Of a DNA stretch of 64,000 nucleotides, positions 60,707 through 64,000 are shown piece by piece (within the stretch, counting starts at the first letter, position 1; every line of letters begins with the position of its first letter). A model generated the notes under the pieces. That model was not told the DNA's origin, searched no databases, and saw only the letters and a list, made by a program, of their open reading frames with translations. Source of the stretch: Anaerolineales bacterium (GTDB lineage: Bacteria > Chloroflexota > Anaerolineae > 4572-78 > J111); assembly GCA_015075405.1 (NCBI GenBank), contig JABTUK010000002.1:496001-560000 (forward strand), read 5' to 3'. The translations under genes and the position numbers were made by a program.

Positions 60707-60782
60707 CAAGTTGGAAGACTGGAAGATTGGAAGGTTGGAAGCTGCTTTATCAGCCCTCCAACCTTCCAGCCTTCCATCCTTC
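60707..60782. repeat. Palindromic repeat, TTGGAAG 7-8-mer family
   Basis: Left arm TTGGAAGACTGGAAGATTGG continuing AAGGTTGGAAG; right arm CCTCCAACCTTCCAGCCTTC. It lies between the convergent SNase and DUF456 genes and could end transcription from both. One arm of the same family begins the helicase gene (53995-54045). Confidence 0.75.
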
Positions 60783-60834
60783 GGGGTAATTACCCGTTTT
60801 GAAAATCAAAATTGATAATTTTCTCCGCACCTCA

Positions 60835-61371
60835 TCACGGCCACACATAGACTCGGGCCAGAAAAACGCCCAACATAAAAATACCCGAGGTAAAGCGGGC
60901 CATCAGCCCGGCAGCCGACCCGGCCAGGTAGCCTTTGGTCGCTCTAAGGGCGGCCTCCCAATCTTTATTGCGCCGGTACTCGATCCACAGCACGCCGCCC
61001 ACGGCCCCCAACAGCCCGGCCACACAGCCCACCAGCGGCGTGCCAATCATGCTGCCGACCAAGCCCAACACCAAGCCCAGCACGGCGCCCACAAATACGG
61101 CTAACCACGAAGCCCCCCCCATCTTGGCCCCAAAATGACCCGCTACCGTATCCGCCACAATACCGAGCAGCATGAAGAACGTGATTAAGCCAAAAGCCCA
61201 CCAGCCTAACTTCTCCCAGCCCAAGGCCAGTCCATAAAACAGCGCCGCCGCCCACATCACCAGCGTGCCGGGGATAAAAATGGGCAGGAAATTGACCAGC
61301 AAGCCGACCAGCATCACAAACAGGGTGATGAACAGTACAAAACTCTGCGAGAACAGTTCGGAGCCGCTCAT
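60835..61371 (-). CDS. DUF456-family membrane protein
   Basis: A 178-residue membrane protein of about five helices with the DUF456 pattern [20 protein letters not shown] and a Gly-rich middle ([20 protein letters not shown]). Function unknown; the Gly-zipper-like helices suggest a small pore or bilayer-spanning oligomer. It begins in the ATGA overlap with the deoB stop, so the two are coupled, though a functional link is not obvious. Confidence 0.85.
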   Translation of the reverse strand: MSGSELFSQSFVLFITLFVMLVGLLVNFLPIFIPGTLVMWAAALFYGLALGWEKLGWWAFGLITFFMLLGIVADTVAGHFGAKMGGASWLAVFVGAVLGLVLGLVGSMIGTPLVGCVAGLLGAVGGVLWIEYRRNKDWEAALRATKGYLAGSAAGLMARFTSGIFMLGVFLARVYVWP

Positions 61372-62552
61372 GCGCCGGCAATCTCCGCCGCAAAGCTCTC
61401 CCCCGGCCCAGACCAGGCCAGGTCGAGCAAATCGGCAATGGTCGCGCTGACATCGGCAAACGAGGCTCGCGTCCCCAGGTTCACATTAAGCTTGACATGC
61501 ACCCCAAAGGCTAGCAGCGGCACGCGCTCGCGGGAGTGGTCGGTGCTGGGGGTGGTCGGGTCGTTGCCGTGGTCGGCGGTGATGAAGGTTATATCGTGGC
61601 TGCGCATCGCCATTTTAATAAAGGGCAGCTGCTTATCAAAGGCTTCCAGGGCATCGGCATAGCCGCGGGGATCATTGCGGTGACCGTAGAGGGCGTCAAA
61701 GTCCACCAGATTGCTAATAATCAAACCCTCGTTGCTCAACTGGCAAAATTCCATAATCGCCTCCACCCCGGCCATGTTGTTGCCGGTATGGTTGCTCTGG
61801 GTCAAGCCGCGATGGGCAAAAATATCCTCAATCTTGCCGACGCCCATGACCTCCTTGCCCGCCGCTTTGACCACATCTAAAATGGTTTCGCGGGGCGGTT
61901 CCAGGCTGAAATCTTTGCGATGTTCGGTGCGTTTGAAATTGCCCGGCTGGCCGACAAAGGGGCGGGCAATCACCCGGCCAACGGCATGCTCGCCGCTCAG
62001 CAGGTCGCGGGCAGTCTGGCAGATGCGATACAATTCGTCCAGGGGAACCACTTCTTCGTGGGCGGCCACTTGAAAAACGCTGTCGCCGGAGGTGTAAACA
62101 ATCACTTTGCCGGTGGTAACGTGCTCCGCGCCTAACTCTTTGATAATTTCGGTGCCGGAGGCAGGGTAGTTGCCCAGCCAGCCTCGGCCAATCCGGGCCT
62201 CAAATTCGGCCATGAGGTCGGCGGGAAAGCCGTTGGGATAGAGCGGAAACGGCTTCTCCAGCGGCACGCCGGCCAGTTCCCAATGACCGGTGGTGGTATC
62301 CTTGCCGGCGCTGGTTTCAGTCAGGCGGCCAAACGCGCCCCGCGCCTGCGCCACCGGCGGAACGCCCTGGATGTCGGCCAAATTACCCAGGCCCAATTCC
62401 CCCATATTCGGCAGGTGCAGCCCGCCCACAGCGCGGGCAATATTGCCCAGCGTGTTGCTGCCCTCGTCGCCATAAGCGGCTGCATCGGGCGCGTCCCCCA
62501 CACCGACGCTATCCAGGATAATCAGGTTGACTCGCTTGATTTGTCGGGCCAT
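61368..62552 (-). CDS. deoB: Phosphopentomutase
   Basis: A 394-residue alkaline-phosphatase-superfamily enzyme interconverting ribose 1-phosphate and 5-phosphate in nucleoside salvage. Metal and active-site residues: [11 protein letters not shown] at the N-terminus, the phospho-acceptor Thr in [12 protein letters not shown], the cap domain (about 100-215), [13 protein letters not shown] and [18 protein letters not shown]. Start 62552 has AGGGAA seven bases upstream; a longer frame to 62627 is repeat-derived. DUF456 follows with a 4-bp overlap. Confidence 0.96.
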   Translation of the reverse strand: MARQIKRVNLIILDSVGVGDAPDAAAYGDEGSNTLGNIARAVGGLHLPNMGELGLGNLADIQGVPPVAQARGAFGRLTETSAGKDTTTGHWELAGVPLEKPFPLYPNGFPADLMAEFEARIGRGWLGNYPASGTEIIKELGAEHVTTGKVIVYTSGDSVFQVAAHEEVVPLDELYRICQTARDLLSGEHAVGRVIARPFVGQPGNFKRTEHRKDFSLEPPRETILDVVKAAGKEVMGVGKIEDIFAHRGLTQSNHTGNNMAGVEAIMEFCQLSNEGLIISNLVDFDALYGHRNDPRGYADALEAFDKQLPFIKMAMRSHDITFITADHGNDPTTPSTDHSRERVPLLAFGVHVKLNVNLGTRASFADVSATIADLLDLAWSGPGESFAAEIAGA

Positions 62553-62577
62553 TGCGGTTTCCCTTACTCTACGTTTC

Positions 62578-62636
62578 GATGTTTCGATGAGGCGATGAGG
62601 CGAAAAAGAGTCGTCTCCTCGCCTCACCGCGTCACC
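62578..62636. repeat. Palindromic repeat, GATGAGGC family
   Basis: Left arm CGATGAGGCGATGAGGCGA, right arm TCTCCTCGCCTCACCGCGTC. Related to 26646-26722 and to the repeat at 5655-5742 in GH38. It is just upstream of the deoB ribosome site. Confidence 0.65.
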
Positions 62637-62841
62637 GGGGATTCTACCCTACGGACGCAATATACACAAGCGGGGCAGAAGGGTGGAAAAAGGCGGAAAG
62701 CCAGCAAAACGCAGAATTTTCAGAATAGAAGAAGCACGATTCTTTCATTCCGTTGATTTTGCTCTGAACCTCTGCTGATATAGGTTGACTCCAGTCGGGA
62801 GCAGTTTTATACTCAAGACATTATCGGAAATAACTTTTTTC

Positions 62842-62908
62842 ACGCCAAGACGCAAAGTCGCAAAGGTTTTTTCTCTTAAAAACTTGGCGTTCTTTGCGCC
62901 TTGGCGAG
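62842..62908. repeat. Palindromic repeat, CGCAAAG family (second copy)
   Basis: Left arm ACGCCAAGACGCAAAGTCGC, right arm TTGGCGTTCTTTGCGCCTTG. Pairs with 24209-24282. The 504-bp space 62553-63056 holds this repeat, the one above, and an AT-rich leader for the amine oxidase. Confidence 0.8.
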
Positions 62909-63056
62909 AGGTATTTTTATTTTCGATAAACTCTTCAGTAGATCCAATTTTTCACCGTATGCGGGCGGCATAGGGATGCCACCCTACGGGAAATTTGGAT
63001 CCACTGATACTGTATCTATTACCCTTTTTGAGATAACTTCTTATAGGAGGATCCTC

Positions 63057-64000
63057 ATGATCCCAAACATCCATCGCCGCCACTTTCTCAAAGTTTCCTC
63101 CCTGGCCTCACTATCCGCGCTGCTGTGGAGTTTCAGTCTGACCGAAAGGGCCAGCGCCGAGGAAACAGCTTCAAGCCAGCCGAAAGCTGTCACTACAACT
63201 GAAATCCTTGTTATCGGCGCAGGTGCAGCGGGGATAAGCGCCGCGCGTGCCTTGCAGGATGACGGTTATGAAGTGATCGTTCTCGAAGCCCGCTCCCGCA
63301 TTGGTGGGCGGGTCTGGACAGATCGCTCCTGGCCCGGCGCGGCCCTTGACATGGGCGCAAGCTGGATTCATGGGATTAAAGGTAATCCGCTGACAGAACT
63401 GGTCAAAAAATTCGCCCTCAAAACCCTGCCCACCGATTACGACTCGCTGCTGACCTACAACCCGCAGGGCCGGCCGCTGACCGACGCTACCCGCCACAAG
63501 CTGGATACCCGGCTGGAAGAAGTGCTGGCCGAAGCTGCCGCCTGGGGCGAGGAGCTGGATGAGGATGTTTCGCTGCAAGCCGGGATTGACCACGTTCTGG
63601 CCAAATGGGATTTATCACGGCAAGAGCGGCTGGAACTCGATTACGCGGTCAATACCACCATCGAGCACGAATTCGCCGCCGATGCCGCCGAATTTTCACT
63701 GTGGTACGGCGACGAGGGCGAAACTTTTGGCGGCGGGGATGTTATCTTTCCGGGGGGCTACGACCAGATCTTCCGGCGGCTGGCTCAGGGATTGGACATC
63801 CGGCTGAATCAGCCGGTTCAAAAGATCGAATATGGCCGCGCCGGGGTGAAAATCACCACCCACAACGCTGTTTTTGAGGCCGAGCGGGCGGTGGTGACGC
63901 TGCCGCTGGGTGTGTTGAAAACGGGCACAGTCTCTTTTGCCCCGGCCCTGCCCGGCTCGAAAACGGCAGCCATCCGGCGGCTGGGCATGGGCCTGCTCAA
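63057..64000 (+). CDS. Tat-exported flavin amine oxidase, C-terminus beyond the window
   Basis: The first 314 codons of a flavin-dependent amine oxidase. A twin-arginine signal ([20 protein letters not shown]) opens it. FAD binding: [20 protein letters not shown] (about 49-68), then [13 protein letters not shown] and [10 protein letters not shown]. The later block [18 protein letters not shown] and VTLPLGVLK are typical of monoamine/polyamine oxidases. It would be folded with FAD and exported by Tat to oxidise an amine outside the membrane. AGGAGG lies six bases before ATG 63057. Confidence 0.93.
   Translation, partial: MIPNIHRRHFLKVSSLASLSALLWSFSLTERASAEETASSQPKAVTTTEILVIGAGAAGISAARALQDDGYEVIVLEARSRIGGRVWTDRSWPGAALDMGASWIHGIKGNPLTELVKKFALKTLPTDYDSLLTYNPQGRPLTDATRHKLDTRLEEVLAEAAAWGEELDEDVSLQAGIDHVLAKWDLSRQERLELDYAVNTTIEHEFAADAAEFSLWYGDEGETFGGGDVIFPGGYDQIFRRLAQGLDIRLNQPVQKIEYGRAGVKITTHNAVFEAERAVVTLPLGVLKTGTVSFAPALPGSKTAAIRRLGMGLL

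Noticed and set aside
1..64000. tRNA, rRNA or replication-origin features
   Set aside because: No cloverleaf with a T-loop core, no rRNA stretch and no cluster of DnaA boxes was noticed by eye. A covariance-model scan (tRNAscan-SE, Infernal) would be decisive and could not be run.

Overview
The window reads as one chromosomal segment of a free-living, respiring Chloroflexota bacterium, most like the Anaerolineae/Caldilineae side of that phylum. The evidence is indirect: family composition (B-family oxidase with a 40-residue subunit IIa, split b6-type cytochrome b, lipoprotein SNase with a lamin-tail domain, peptide-type ABC transporters beside glycosidases), TTG/GTG starts supported by Shine-Dalgarno sites, and very many palindromic intergenic repeats. 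No 16S or tRNA gene is present, so the assignment is inference. I found no CRISPR array.

Layout. Positions 1-5074 (minus) hold a sensing operon: a multi-PAS/GAF histidine kinase, a sugar-type binding lipoprotein and a membrane sensor cut by the window edge. Positions 5401-28242 form a carbohydrate locus: GH38, an uncharacterised (alpha/alpha)6 hydrolase, GH28-like and GH29 enzymes, a complete Dpp/Opp-type ABC transporter, a TIM-barrel isomerase, a HAD phosphatase and a LacI regulator on the minus strand, then an aldo-keto reductase and a GH51 arabinofuranosidase on the plus strand. None of the glycosidases has a visible signal peptide. The likely logic is uptake of branched plant-type oligosaccharides followed by cytoplasmic trimming. 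A PIN toxin-antitoxin pair sits antisense inside this locus.

Positions 28169-45135 (minus) are respiratory: a cytochrome b-ferredoxin-MvhD fusion, an AT-richer pair of secreted-protein genes, then a collinear block of two SCO proteins, a PCu(A)C chaperone, oxidase subunits IIa/II, heme farnesyltransferase, oxidase subunit I, cytochrome c, a GltD-like flavoprotein, split cytochrome b, Rieske protein and triheme cytochrome c. Two tandem Rrf2 regulators lie upstream behind a terminator and a double CRP/FNR-like palindrome. A pseudogene patch (45344-46060) separates this from proS.

Positions 46220-64000 are mixed: proS, two small proteins, a truncated nuclease remnant, a one-polypeptide MNT-HEPN protein translationally coupled to a dynamin-like GTPase (a candidate defence module), a CHASE4 histidine kinase, an SDR, an XPB-like helicase, a NarL-type response regulator, a class B PBP on a probable leaderless transcript, a transposase remnant, an SNase lipoprotein, deoB-DUF456, and a Tat-exported amine oxidase cut by the edge.

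The most unusual signal is a set of hairpins built from tandem 7-8 nt units on one arm and their complements on the other. They occupy many spacers. In three unrelated genes (GH38, histidine kinase, helicase) one family lies inside the coding sequence and is read in the same phase each time, giving the related peptides GRMKDE...[15 protein letters not shown]...SFILHPSS and ERMKEE...SSFRLPPSS.
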